Assembly: GCA_026120185.1 (NCBI GenBank)
Contig: JANUWF010002121.1
Span: forward strand, 1,611,501-1,675,500
Origin: Voacanga thouarsii
Taxonomy: Eukaryota; Streptophyta; Magnoliopsida; Gentianales; Apocynaceae
DNA length: 64,000 nt
Reading direction: 5' to 3'
In this document: positions 33,179 through 45,486 of the stretch, in pieces
Position numbering within the stretch: the first letter of the stretch is position 1
How the letters are laid out: the number at the start of each line of letters is the position of its first letter
Position numbers and translations under genes: made by a program
Notes under the pieces: generated by a model
The model's database searches: none
Seen by the model: the letters and a program-made list of their open reading frames with translations, nothing else
What the model was told of the DNA's origin: nothing

Positions 33179-34560
33179 CTATTTCAGATCGGGATATTTC
33201 TGCCTTACCCACTCTTCTAATTCCCATGTGGTATCTCACGTGCCATGATGCTCCCACTAAACTTGTACCATCGGTATCTGTTTGTTCCGAAGAGTCTTGA
33301 CACTTCTGTCCAATATTCGCACGGGTTTCTCCACATAACTCAGATCGGGCTGCAACACCAATGGCTCATCATTTAGAACATATCGGGATTAGCATTGTAC
33401 TTCTTCAACTGTGACAAATGAAACACATCATGAATCCCCGTCAATCCAACTGGCAAGTCTAGTCGATATGCTACCGGCCCAATCCTTTCCTTTACCGGGA
33501 ACGGTCCCAAATACCTCGGATTATGCTTTCCACCCTTCGGATGCTTCAAGATTCCTCTATTTAGTGATAATCTCATAAATACACTGTCTACCACTTGAAA
33601 CTCCAACTCTCTCCGCCTATTATCCGCATAGCTCTTTTGTCGGCTTTGAGCCACCTTTAACCTTTCCCTGATTAACTTGACTTTGTCCAACATTTCCTGG
33701 ACATAAACTTCTCCAGTCTTGCTTATGTGACCGTCCTTTGACCAACTCCAATATAGCGGTACCTGACACTTGTGTCCATACAGAGCCTTATACGGAGCCA
33801 TCCTAATTGAAGCTTGATAACTATTATTATATAACAACTCTACATATGGCACACATTCGATCCACTTATCCCCGAAATCCAGAACATAGGCTCTCAGCAT
33901 ATCTTTCAATATCCGTATGACTCTTTCTGACTGTCTATTGGTCTACGGATATGCCATTATATTGAACTTCAGACTCAATCCCATCGATTCTTGAAAATTG
34001 CCCCAAAAACGAGGCGTAAACCTTGGGTCTCGGTTAGACACGATACTTGAAGGCACTCCATGGAAAGGGACTATTTCGCACACGTAGGTCTGAGCCAACT
34101 TCTCCATGGAATCTCTTACATTCACTGGTATGAAATGCGCTGACTTGGTCAGTCGATCCACTACCACCCATATAGCATCCTTTTGGGTCTTTGACATAGG
34201 AAGTCTGGTGACAAAATCCATGGTCACCTCCTCCCACTTCCATTCAGGTATTGGCAATGGCTGCAACAATCCTGTTGACTTCTTGTGCTCTGCCTTGATC
34301 TTCTGACAGGTGAGAGAAGTTGAGACATACTTAACCATATCCCGTTTCATTATGGGCCACCAATAGTTAATTGTATAGCGGTACTCTTCTAAAAACTCCA
34401 TCCACATTCACTGTCTCAAATTCAAATCCTTCTAAGTGAAGATGTACTTCAAGCTCTTGTGGTCAGTGAACACTTCGTATTCAACTCTGTACAGGTAATG
34501 ACATTGTTTCTTCAAAGCGAACACAATAGCAGCCAACTCCAGGTCATGTGTAGGGTACAA
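33179..34560 (-). pseudogene. pol: TEK-3 RNase H end, integrase and chromodomain-like tail
   Basis: From the upstream end the minus strand reads [15 protein letters not shown] and [10 protein letters not shown] (RNase H), then a deletion removing the integrase zinc finger. Next comes the integrase core with [29 protein letters not shown] and VPSSIVSNRDPRF. The frame 34407-33373 is continuous apart from one TAG near 33941, so this is one of the better preserved integrases in the window. It continues to the C-terminal GLTGIHDVFHLSQLKKYNA. A frameshift near 33375 leads into the tail ending WVRQKYPDLK at 33179, with TAG and TGA stops. RT and everything upstream are missing; the 5' side is joined to a COP-1-type fragment. 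Confidence 0.87.
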
Positions 34561-34863
34561 CACTAACACTAATATCATATGCAGTAGCCATGTGCTCGTG
34601 TTTGGACTATAGCACATTTGGTATGAAGGTTAACAGATAGCATCGGACTATTTCATCAGCCTTCTTCATACATTTTCAGCCTCATGCCCCATAGCAGTGG
34701 AACCTTCCCCAATTACTGGGCAGGTCTTGTATAGGGCATACTTATACTCTTTGGCTGTGAGTATTATGTCCAGGTTCCTTTTTCAGTCCATATAGTTTGG
34801 ACCCGTTACCTTATTCTTACAGAGAATAACGGCTAAGGGACTAAAAGAATCTCCACTAACCAT
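34561..34863 (-). pseudogene. gag: COP-1-type gag N-terminus, fused to TEK-3
   Basis: The ATG (complement of 34861-34863) starts MVSGDSFSPLAVIL, then GPNYMD, stop, KRNLDIIL, clearly the COP-1 gag. Stops come from TGG to TGA and from a small deletion. Similarity to COP-1 ends at about 34575 (equivalent to COP-1 8966) and gypsy RNase H begins within about 15 bp, so this is a breakpoint and not an insertion boundary. Confidence 0.8.
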
Positions 34864-36012
34864 TTCTGAAATTTTGAAAAATAAAAGAAATTCTCAGTAT
34901 TCGTAAAATAAAAATAATTTTATGCACTTTATCCGCATATTAAACTTGATAATAGGGAACCTTATTGCTATTATCTCTAACATAATTAATTTGGCTCTTA
35001 GGAAAATTAACATAGCTTCTTGGGAAGATTAACAGTTTCTTAAGCTAAGTGTGTTAACCACCACAAATTAATTTTCCTTCTAGGTAATAATCTAGAAGAT
35101 AATTCCAACGAGGGGATGGCCATTTCTTCTAATTTCCTATGGACATACCTTGCACTATAACCTCCAACGTAGGCCGACCGATCATAGTACGTGTCCCGGG
35201 TTATTAATTATATCATTCCATTAGTTCTAGGTCCTTGTGGCATCTCCATCCTATACAGGTTCACTCCCAGGGTGACACGAGGAGACCCACGATCTCTAAT
35301 GAGGATCGTGATGGAAGCTGTGGGGCCATTGGAACACCTCTCCCACTTAGTTTTCTAAATAAGGGTTTTCTTGAAAATATATTATTTGAAAAATTCCAAT
35401 TAAGTTCTCCTTTAACTTAAAATAAAATGTCTCAACCCATAAAAAATTTCAATGTTAAGGTTTATACCCTTTGAGAAATCTTTCCTCATAGATTAATTTT
35501 ATTTAAGTAAAAAACTTAATAATTTCAAAACTATTCCATTTAAAAATTCCTAGAGATTTTGATCTCAAGACTTTATTTGTCAAAAATAAATTTTCATTTG
35601 CTAAAATGAATTAAAATGGCTTTCCATTTTAACTTACAAAAATTTCTAAATTCATAATATTTTTTATGTCAAGGATAAAAAACCTTTAAGAGAATAACCA
35701 AGGATTAATTTTTATTTAAGTTAAAATAACCATTTAATTAAAGAAAAATATTTTTCCTTGTCAAATGAAATTTCCCAAAGACTTTGGTTTTTGAGAAAAG
35801 TGCACACATGACTTAAAATAATTAGCATGCTAGAAAATTGTAAACGTTTTCATATTTTTCTATTTGTAATTCTAAGTGCTCAAATAAAAAAATTAAACAC
35901 ATTAGTTAAATTAATTAATGATATTGTTTAATCCTAATATCCATTACTATTATTTTTCATGCAAAATATTCAATGAATATTAACTATTGCTATAAAAATA
36001 ACTTCGCTTGGT
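34864..36012 (-). mobile_element. COP-1-type non-coding 5' region, minus strand
   Basis: This is the reverse complement of 6032-6313 plus 7850-8671 without the solo LTR, so it shows the uninterrupted state of that region. The block 35080-35340 is the best conserved. The shared part begins at AAGTTATTTTTAT, the same point as in COP-1. No gene is seen. Confidence 0.75.
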
Positions 36013-36034
36013 ATGAGACTAAAAAAAAAAAAAA

Positions 36035-36255
36035 TCTGGTCCAGTGCACCTGTCACACTGGATTATAGCCTATGGGAAGACCCATAGACCATTGTCCACG
36101 GGCGGATGCCCGTGACCCGGGAGCCCGATGCATCAGCTTCTGCGAGGAAGCTTCCTCACATGCGCCCAGAGTCGAGGAAATGCCTGGGCCCGGCTATGGA
36201 TTCAAGCCGCAGCTGGCCTAGGCATCCTCGGCTCCTTTCAGTAGGAGGGTCCAGC
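36035..36255. repeat. Short GC-rich segment with serial hairpins, unassigned
   Basis: After a run of 14 A (36021-36034) comes about 220 bp much richer in GC than its surroundings. It contains TCCAGTG/CACTGGA (36040-36046 and 36056-36062), TATGGG-AAGA-CCCATA (36071-36086), CACGGGC-GGAT-GCCCGTG (36097-36114) and the 14-bp palindrome GAGGAAGCTTCCTC (36144-36157). It occurs once in the window. It could be the remains of a small retroposon read on the minus strand (T-run at its end), but I do not recognise it. Confidence 0.5.
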
Positions 36256-38625
36256 TGTAACACCCTACTACCTAGGCCCGCCAAGGCTGGGGATGTCACC
36301 TCGTCCAAAAGACAAGAGGTCTTTATAACTAGGTCACACAAATAAAATTAATAAAAATAATACTTTAACTTAAAATTTATTACAACCCAAGAATAAATCC
36401 AAGAATAACAAAAACAAATCCATAATAAAAATTATCCATTCTCATCTCCCCAAATCACTACACAAAATAAATTATCAGAAAATCTTTCAAGGCAGGTAAT
36501 ATATAGCTATTCATCCCCACAGCAGGATTGACCTGAAATCATGGTAAAAATGGTGATGAGACAAAAATCTCAGTAAGTCCGTGTGTACTTTGAGTATCCA
36601 GTGAAAACAGTTCGTGAATGCAAAGTATAAATCTTTATAAGGGAAATACTGGCAAGCAATAAACATTAGTTAAAATCCAGAGTGGTGTTTTGGCTTTTCC
36701 AACTATACATAATCAATAAAATCAACCACTCAAAAGAAATGATCATAGGTTACCACACGTTGGGCCCCATAACTGATCAGAATGCCGACACTTTGTGCAG
36801 ACTGACAAAAAAGGTAGGGATCGGCCTACGGGCAAGATACTCCTCATTCTCTATACCAAAACAACAACCGGGTGTCCATTCGGGCAAAACACAGTCACTT
36901 GACTGAAAAATAAACTGCTATCTCGGACCAGCACGACCTACTGGACTGACATCTTATCTGGGCAGGATTCACCCCTCAGAGGTGGCCACCTACTGAGAGA
37001 CTTACCCTAACCCATTAAAGACTAACCCTAGCAGTCCACCCTTATTGAGTACTCAACGTAACGTGTCCCACATGGGAAAAATGAACCAAACACAGTTCCA
37101 CTTGAAAATGGCAATTAAGGGTTTCCGAAGTCTTTGTCAAAATCAGTTTTAGAAAGAATTTTGAGTTTGAGTAAATCTGCTTATTGGTTTTCAAATAATT
37201 CATTTGTCTGAAATAAGAAAGAAGTCAATCCTCAATTCCCTTTACAAAAATGAGTGTCAATACACTCTACATTTGGCTTGCCACAATATACATTTTACAT
37301 CAATTGTGTTTTATGCAGGAGCTTACCTGATCCTTAGCTCGAGATAAAATAAAGATCTTTGATTGCTGACCCAACCCCGCCTAGGGTAAATATAAATCAT
37401 AATCAAACTCCAGCCAAAAACTACTTTCGCAAATAAGACTAACTCAACTCACTACTACCATGATCCCCGTGTCCCAAGCTTTAAGGCCAAATAATAAATA
37501 AATGGTTTATAAGCTAAGTCTAATTTGATATTTAAAATAATTGGTGTTTTGGGAAATAGGTACTAATAAGCTGAAGGTTTAACTCTTGCTAAGAATAATT
37601 TAGAGTTTATTTGATGAAAAGTCCTAGGTGATATTAGGTAAAATAATGATTTACTAATAATTAATTGTTTGAAAATAATTGCTAACTAAAATTAGTTGAA
37701 AACAAATTTTAATGGGTCTTGATTGGAAACTAATAAATAATTTTTAACAGGTTTTGATTAAAAGATAATAATTGAAAGATAATAAATTTTAATGATATTT
37801 ATGAATATAAGACTTACAAAATTAATATTTTTACTTATTATGATTATTTATATAAAAGGCTTTATTTGATATTATTATTATTATATATAATATCTATATA
37901 TTTTATTTCGTTAATAAAAGCTATCATTTGTTTGACTAAAATATAAAAATCCAAGTCTGCCTTTCTAGGGTTTTCGAATTTGCTAGCAAAAATTATAATA
38001 TTAAAAATTTTATTGAAGAAATAAAATTAGCTTAGGGACAACTAGTTCATGATCATAATTCCACTTGCTAACTACAATCATGAACATATACTCCACTTCA
38101 ATTCATCAAATCATCCATATCATGAATAAAAACATAGATCCAAATTTATCAAGGCATTATCCAACCTCTACTAGCATAAACATAATCATGGCTTCAATAA
38201 TCATACATGAATATAAATCCTATTCATCATAGATGACATAATCTCTAGCATACTTGATCACAAATACTACCTATGACATGGAGACATCCATTAAACCCAA
38301 AAAACACCATACAATCAACCAAGACAATCAACTCATGCATAAATCCCATCTCCATCATAAACACACATTTATTCATGCTTCAATCTCTACTCAACACAAC
38401 AATACATGCTCCAATCCTATTCATAATCCATCTTCTACCAATATCATCCTAGAGACATGAATCTAGAATTTAAAAGGAGGGTTGAAAAGGCTTACTTGAT
38501 TGATGATACCTTGAAGGATTTTCGAATGGATCTTAACTCTTAGATATCTAAATCTGTCCAAGGAAGATGAAGAAAGCATGGCCATTGGCGAAGAACCATT
38601 CGGCCAAGAAGAAGAGAGTGTTCGG

Positions 38626-38628
<3 letters not shown>

Positions 38629-38669
<41 letters not shown>

Positions 38670-38700
38670 GGGAGAGAGAGAGAGAAGAGAAGAAGAGAGT
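38629..38700. repeat. (AG)n microsatellite in TEK-4 3' LTR
   Basis: It is nearly pure AG for about 40 bp, then interrupted AG. Equivalent runs of different length are at 23513-23531, 30594-30611 and 48398-48427, at the same place in the other LTR copies. Confidence 0.85.
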
Positions 38701-40339
38701 CCCTTAGCATGCTTATTCCTGTATATATATTCATTAGAGATAAAAGATTAGGGAAGATGAAGTTGTTTGAGCAAACCTACCTTGAAGGTGTTCTTGATCC
38801 TTCACAAAATTTCTGATTTTTTTATCTAAAAGAACAAGTTGGATTTTGGAGTTTGATGTTAAAAATGGAATGGTTGGACTCATGGTATTGAGTAGATGAA
38901 ATCTGGAATATTTGGAAGATGTTTAAAGTGGTTTGGAGAGGTATTAGGCAAAAAAAAAAAAAAAGGAGTAGGTGTTCTTGGTGTTGTATATATGCTTGAA
39001 GGTTGAAGAGAATAGATGAATTTTTGTTAACGCTGGCTGAAATTCTGAGGGAGAAAGTGATGGAATTGTTCTGAGGGGTTTTGGAAAATGATTTTTCTGG
39101 TTTGAACGGAAAAGGAAAGGTTGGTTTTTGAAATCCTAAAAGAATATTTTTGGGAATCAAATTTGAAAACGAAATATAGCAAGAATATTTTGATCAATGG
39201 AGAGCTTTTTGGAATTGCTATGGCTGACTGATTGCTCTGTGATTCGGCTGCATGAAAGCTGGTTGAAGAAGGTTAATGGTGGCAAAAAATAAGGAGTGTA
39301 ATGGTGAAGGGAATGTCTGGTTGTTTGAGGGACATTTTACGGAAGGTTGCTAAATTAAGTTTGCTGGAATTTTGGTATCCAATCAAGGCATGATTGCAGT
39401 GATTTGTTGGAGGCATTTTTGGGCAGCCATGACCGATTTTCAAGTAGAATGCTGGAGAAGACAATGGAGTTCAGTTCATGGCTGTTCAAGAGAAGTTTGT
39501 GCTGAAAAATGGTGAAGGTTTCGGAAAAGGTTGAAGGAGAACAAAGCTGGAAATTGTGTTCAGTGATTTCGCAAGTTTGAAGGAAAATTCTGGGGAGATT
39601 TTTCTGCCATTGTTCAGATAGTTTACAGAGTTTTTGAGGGGGTATTCAGAGGTATTTCAAGACTGGTTTCCAGCCTTCTTCATGGAGGAAAAATGTGGTT
39701 AAGGAGTTGGAGAAAAACTGGAAAAAACAGCTTGGTTTGAACTCACCTATGCTGCGATTTTGCCCAGAAAATTTTCTAGTTCTGCACAGCATTTGTGCAG
39801 TCCGAAATTGGCTAGAAAATTCCAGGTTTCAAGCTGATCAAGAGGTCCATTTTTTGGTAGCATTTGGAAGGAAATAATGGCTGAGAATTTTGACTCTTTA
39901 CATGCACAAGAAGCTAGGAAAAAAAAATTCCTGAACACTTCATAAAGGAAATGAACCTAGCTAAAGTGGAGTTTTGAAGGTTCACTAGGGGAATTAATTC
40001 TCTTGGAACCTTCCCCAACTCTTCCACATTTTCAAACCATAAGATGTCTTTTCCTTAGACATTTTGAACCTTCAAAGCCACAGCACTTTACTGAATTTTT
40101 TGGAATTAAATTGGTTAGAACAAATTGACCAACCTAATGAATTGAGATGTAGGAAAAATTAAGAATCAAGAAGGGATGAATTCCCTTAAGAATTTTTGTA
40201 GGGCACAAGAATAGGATTAGGATACTCCTACCAAGTCTCTCCTAGCACAACACATCTACTCTTCTCTAAAGCACCTAAGGCCAAAAATACAACCTTCCCG
40301 AACAAAAATAAAATTTAATCCTGCTAAAGCTCCAATGAT

Positions 40340-40395
40340 GGAATTTGAACCCAAGACCTCAAGAATTAATTCCAAAGCTCTAACTACTACACCAC
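40340..40395 (-). promoter_or_regulatory. tRNA-like A/B-box pair in TEK-4 3' LTR, A box decayed
   Basis: B-box-like GGTTCAAATTCC is intact on the minus strand (40340-40351). The A-box-like part reads TGGTGTAGTAG. Confidence 0.4.
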
Positions 40396-40647
40396 AACAA
40401 CTCTTGTTCTTATTTTCTCTCAAAAATATTTTTCCTATTTAATCCTCAAGTTATCTCCCTATTTTTACCGCAGGCAAAAATTATCATTTTGCCCTTCTTA
40501 CTCAATAACCATAAACAAGCCCTCTAGACTATTAAACCTAAATCCAAAGCACATAAAATCATCTAAAAATATATTTAATCATGCAGTAAAGTATGATATG
40601 CATCCCAACCCCCTTACTCTAAGGTTGGGTTTGACTGGGGTTTCACG

Positions 40648-40662
40648 TCCTCCTCTCCTTAG
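40648..40662 (-). promoter_or_regulatory. TEK-4 polypurine tract
   Basis: On the minus strand CTAAGGAGAGGAGGA precedes the LTR. Confidence 0.8.
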
Positions 40663-40693
40663 AAGAATTTCGTCCCGAAATTCAAGCATACCT

Positions 40694-42300
40694 CTAATTC
40701 AGATCAGCATACCTCCGCTTAACCCATGCTTCTGATTCCCATGTGGCATCCTGCGTGCCATGATGCTCCCACTGAACCTTGACCATCGGTATCTGCTTGT
40801 TCCGAAGACTCTTGATACTGCGGTCCAATATCTTCACGGGTTTCTCCACATAGCTCAGATCGGGTTGCAACACCAACAGCTCGTCATTCAAAACGTAACT
40901 GGGATCAGCATTGAACTTCTTCAATTGTGACACATGAAACACTTTTTGAATCCAATCAACCCATCTAGCAAGTCCAATCGGTAAGCTACTGGTCCAATCC
41001 TTTCCTTAATCGGGAACGGTCCCAAATACCTTGGGTTCAACTTTCCACCATTCAGATGCTTCAAGTTTCCCCTACATGGCGTCAATCTCAAAAATACGCT
41101 ATCCCCGACTTGAAACTCTAACTATCACCGCCGGTTGTCCGCATTGCTCTTCTGCTGGCTCTGAGCCGACTTCAACCTTTCCCTGATCAATTTCACCTTA
41201 TCCAACATCTCTTGGACACAAACTTCTCTAGTTCTATTCATGTGACTATCTTCTGACCAACTCTAATACAACAGTACAAAGCCTCATATGGTGCCATCCC
41301 AATTGAAGATGGATAGCTGTTGTTGTATGACAGTTCCGTGTATGGTACGTACTCTATCTATTTGTCCCAGAAATCCAGAACACAGGTTCTCAGCATATCG
41401 TCCAATATTTGTATAACCCTTTCTGACTACCCATTGGTCTGCAAATGTGCCGTCGTACTAAATTTCAAACTCGACCCGATCGAATCTTGAAAATTTCCCT
41501 AAAAACGAGACGTAAACCTCAAATCTCGGTCAGACACAATACTTGAAGGCACTCCATGCAGTCGGACTATTTCTCGAACATAAGTCTGAGCCAGCTTCTC
41601 CATAGAGTCTCTTACGTTTACTGGTATGAAATGGGCCGACTTAGTTAGTCGATCCACCACTACCCATATGGCGTCCTTCTGCGTCTTCGACATTGGAAGT
41701 CCGGTGACAAAATCCATAGTCACCTCCTCCCATTTCCATTCCGGTACTGGTAATGGCTGCAATAGTCCTGCTGACTTCTTGTGCTCCGCTTTGACTTTCT
41801 GGCAGGTGAGACAGGTTGAGACAAACTTGACCACATCCCGCTTCAGTCCGGGCCACTAATAGGCTCTTTTTAGGTCCTGGTACATCTTGACTTCCCCCAG
41901 ATGAATGGCGTACTTGCTCTTGTGCGCCTCTTCTAAGATTCGGTCCTTCAATTGCTGTTCCCCGAGTACACACGACCGATCCCTGAAATGCAAAACTCCC
42001 TCTTTATCTTGACGAAAGTCACTGCCTGGCCGCTTGAGTTCCTTGTCCTTGAAAAGCTGAAACTCGGCGTTGCTGTGCTGAGCTTCCATGATTTCTCGTC
42101 TTAAATCCGGTACCAACTTTAAATTGCTAATGACAATCCTCTTCTCTTGCACTTCCACCCTTTTGTCCAACACATCCTGAACCACTTGAATTTCTTACAC
42201 TCTAAGTCTGGCCATTCCAACTTTTCTACTCAGAGCGTTTGCCACGGCATTGGCCTTCTTGAGATGGTAGTTGATCGGGTGACGGTATTCTTCCAGAAAT
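40694..42300 (-). pseudogene. pol: TEK-4 integrase with chromodomain-like tail
   Basis: Reading downward on the minus strand: the integrase N-terminal region (42185-41856) includes NLKLVPDLRREIMEAQHSNA and GVLHFRDRSCVLG, with H at KSKYAIHLGEVKMYQDLKRAY and the CQ pair at [15 protein letters not shown]. The catalytic core (41834-41499) has [26 protein letters not shown] and [13 protein letters not shown], so both aspartates remain. Beyond 41499 stops and frameshifts break the glutamate region and the C-terminal domain. The last frame (40942-40694) holds FHVSQLKKFNADPSY and a chromodomain-like end EHHGTQDATWESEAWVKRRY. Such a tail guides integration in chromoviruses (family knowledge). Confidence 0.87.
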
Positions 42301-42335
42301 TCCATCCACCTTCGCTGTCTCAAGTTCAGATCCTT

Positions 42336-43430
42336 CTAAGTGAAGATATACTTCAGACTCTTGTGGTCGGAGAACACCTCATATTCGGCTCCGTACAGGT
42401 AGTGTCGCCATTTCTTCAGGGCAAACACGATAGCTGCCAGCTCCAGATCATAAGTGGGATAGTTGACTTCATGAGGTCTTAGCTTCCAAGAAGCGTAAGT
42501 GATCACCTTCTGGTCTTGCATCACAACTGCTCCCAGTCCTTCCTTCGAAGCGTCGGTATACAGCGCGTGCGGCTTCCTTTCCTCTGGGAGACTCAATACT
42601 GGCGCTGTCATCAGATTTCGCTTCAGTTCTTGAAAGCTTTTGTCGCATTTCTCGTTCCACACAAATGGAACATCCTTCCTCAATAGTTGGGTCATTGGCG
42701 ATGCGAGCATCGAGAATCCCTTGATGAATCTTCGGTAGTAACTAGCCAATCCCAAGAAACTTCAGATCTCGGTGATATTCTCTGGCTGCTTCCAGTCTGA
42801 CACCGCTTCGACCTTTGCCGGGTCTAGCTTGATTCCCTCATTGGTCACCACATGGCCAAGGAATGCCACACTATCAAGCCAAAATTCGCACTTGCCGAAC
42901 TTAGCATACAACTTGTGCTCCCGAAGCTTCTCCAATACGAGCTTTAGATGCTCCACATGCTCCTCCAGACTCTTGGAGTAAATCAGAATGTCAACGATGA
43001 AGACCACCACGAACTTGTCCAGATAGGGTCGGAACACTCGGTGCATCAGGTCTATGAATACTATGGAGTATTGGTCACCCCGAACGGCATCACCACGAAC
43101 TCGTAATGTCCATATCTGGTGTTGAAAGCAGTCTTGGGGATATCCTCCTCTTTTATCTATACTTGGTAGTACCCTTGCCTCAGATCCAACTTGGAGTAGT
43201 AACTGGATCCTTGTAACTGATCGAATAGCTCATCAATCAATGGTAGGGGATATTTGTTCTTGATCGTCAAGTTATTCAAACCCCGATAGTCAATGCATAG
43301 TCTCAGAGTTCCATCCTTCTTCTTTACAAATAGCACAGCCGCTCTCGAAGGCGACGTGCTCGGTCTGATGTAGACTTGACTCACTAACTCCTCCAACTAT
43401 TCCTGCAACTCTTTCAACTCCGTCGGTGCC
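42336..43430 (-). pseudogene. pol: TEK-4 reverse transcriptase and RNase H
   Basis: RT fingers and palm start at 43396: [48 protein letters not shown] frameshifted stretch (43156-43047) precedes MHRVFRPYLDKFVVVFIVDI. The catalytic FIDD box reads FIVD, so the first aspartate is replaced by valine. FWLDSVAFLGHVVTNEGI and DPAKVEAVSDW follow. The connection and RNase H frame (42755-42336) has [38 protein letters not shown] and [10 protein letters not shown]. The domain order is normal for Ty3 elements; the enzyme is dead. Confidence 0.9.
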
Positions 43431-44093
43431 ATCCAGTACGGGGTCCGTGATTCTGGTTCTGCTCCCGGAACTAATTCAATGGTGAATTCCACCTCTCGGC
43501 TGGGAGGTAAAGAATCAAGTTCCGCTGGGAACACATCAGGAAAGTCCTTCACTATTTCAGTGTCCTCCAAAGTGCATTGGTCCTTCGACTTGTTTATCAC
43601 GTAAGCTAGGTACCCTTGACATCCTTGCTTCAGCAATTTTCGGGCCTTAGCCTCCACTATCAAATACTTTTACTCCTTTATCTTCTTGCCATCGAATTCC
43701 AATACATCACAACCCGATTTAACGAACTGGACTGACTTATTCTTATAATCTACCCTAGCCCCATGCTTGGCTAACCAATCCATCCCCAATATCAAATCAT
43801 AGTCTTCAATGTCCAACACTATCAGCTCTCCCTCCAGACTTTCTCTCCCCACATCAATTTTACAATTTTTCACATATCGGTCTGCTTGCACCATTTTCCC
43901 TAAAGGTTTGCTTACCACTAAAATAAAGGGTAGCTCTACTCCATCCCAACCCAAATAACATACAAAAATCTTGTTTAAATAGGAATGAGTAGGGCCAAGA
44001 TCTATTAATGTATTAATGACTCATCCTTGGATAGTAAATGTACCTTCCACAACCGCTGCATCGGTCCCAACTTCCTTTCTGTTGAGGGCAAAT
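43431..44093 (-). pseudogene. pol: TEK-4 aspartic protease and RT lead-in
   Basis: In this part of the minus strand the protease is readable as LIDLGPTHSYLNKIF near the start (a DxGxT-like site), then DIEDYDLILGMDWLAKHGA and DYKNKSVQF. The frame 43663-43397 carries the lead into RT: TEIVKDFPDVFPAELDSLPP, EFTIELVPGA, PYWMAPTELKELQE. A TAG near 44025 and one near 43670 interrupt it. Confidence 0.85.
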
Positions 44094-44103
44094 ACTTTGG
44101 CAT

Positions 44104-45228
44104 TCACTTGCTGTTTCGGCGCTCCACTCCCGGATGCTCCCATGGTATTGGCTCTATTTGGACCTGGATTCTATGCCGGATTTCCTTGCCCAACTCGATA
44201 CAACTTGGGCAGATGTTCCTCAGGTGGTTCGGGACGCCGCAGAGATAACATTTCCTCTCACCATCCTTGGACCAACAGTTCTTCTCAGTGTGGCCTTTCT
44301 TTCCACACTGCCGACATGTTGGAAGATTTTGGGCAGATCCCACTGCTGCTGTCCAGGCTTGTTTTCCCCGTTTCTGCCACTGCTGATTGGCGGGGTGCTT
44401 GTTAGATTGCTGTCCTTGGAAGTGCCCGTGCGGCTGTCTTGGCGGCTGAAAAGGCCTTCCCGCCATTCTGCTGCAGTCCTCATTTTCCGTTCCAATAGCC
44501 GCGTCCACTACCCCCGAATAGGTCGTTGGCGGAGAAGGTGCCAACGCCCTTCTCAATTCCGGCCTTAGTCCCTTGACGAACTGCTTCGTCCTATTTTGCT
44601 CAGTATCCACTAATCTCTGGCAGTATTTTGATAGCTGAGTGAATTGCGCCACGTACTGAGCCACTGACATGCTCCCCTTCTTCAAATTCTGAAATTCATC
44701 CTCCCACTTTTCCACGATCCACTGAGGGATGTACTCAGCTCAGAAAACTTCAACAAAGTTGGACCATGTCCATTCCTTCTCGCTCATTTCCTAGTCGTCT
44801 TGAACTCGCTGTCACCTTGCCCGAGCTGGTCCTCTCAACCGGAAAGCCACAAACTTAACCATTCGCTCCTCAATGTACTGGAGCATTGCGAATATGTCCT
44901 CCATCTGCTCAACCCACTGCTCTGCCTTCTGATCTTGCTCCACTTCGCCTAGGAAAACGGGCGATTGAAACTTCAAAAACCGTTCTAAGGCCTTATCTTC
45001 ACCCCTAGGGTTCCTTCGCTTGGTTAAAGTCTGCAGTATCTCGGCCATCTTACTAAATGCCTGACCCATTGTCACATCAATCAGAATTTTAGACCTCACT
45101 TCCATATCCGAACCACTTCCATCACCCTGGTTAGATGATTGCATCTGAATTATCTCGACTTCCGGTGCCTCATGATCGGCTTCCGGAACCCTCCTGCCTG
45201 ATGAAGCTGCACGACGCTTGGGTGCCAT
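44104..45228 (-). pseudogene. gag: TEK-4 gag with two zinc knuckles
   Basis: The chosen ATG (complement of 45226-45228) gives MAPKRRAASSGRRVPEADHE. Capsid landmarks follow: MGQAFSKMAEILQTLTKRR, FLGEVEQDQKAEQWVEQME, MVKFVAFRLRGPARA, and after three in-frame stops (TGA, TAG, TGA between 44812 and 44735) WIVEKWEDEFQNLKKGSMSV and VAQFTQLSKYC. The nucleocapsid has CRQCGKKGHTEKNC and CYLCGVPNHLRNIC. A frameshift near 44190 ends the frame early at 44104. Two knuckles and the MAPKRR start agree with Tekay/Del gag (family knowledge). Confidence 0.88.
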
Positions 45229-45486
45229 TCTAAACCACACCCCAAATGATAAGTGTATGCATTCAAGAATCAAGTCATGTTAGGTGCGCATGCATTCACA
45301 AACAGATATAAGTAAAAAGAAATCAAATGAAAATTTGTTTCAAAGATTTACCTATAAATTCTTCTTCAAAATTGATTTGCATAAATCCAAAATTTTGATA
45401 AAAACCTGAATTGAAAATTCTTGACATAAAAGTTCTCGAAAAACAACAAATAAATAAACACCCAATTCAAAATAACTCCTAGTCCT

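Larger units (their letters stand above)
36256..40647 (-). mobile_element. TEK-4 3' LTR
   Basis: On the minus strand it runs from (C)GTGAAACCCCAGTC at 40647 to GTAGGGTGTTACA at 36256, 4392 bp. It pairs with 46051-50369. Similarity between the pair is visibly lower than in TEK-2, with more substitutions and small indels, so this copy is older. A long (AG)n run replaces the (CT)n of TEK-2. No genes are seen inside. Confidence 0.92.

Noticed and set aside
38629..38700. Possible regulatory GA-repeat element
   Set aside because: Copy-to-copy length variation at the same LTR position indicates an ordinary microsatellite.
41626..44568. Plus-strand ORFs of 77-144 codons opposite TEK-4
   Set aside because: They are shadows of the minus-strand gag and pol, which show the expected motifs in order.
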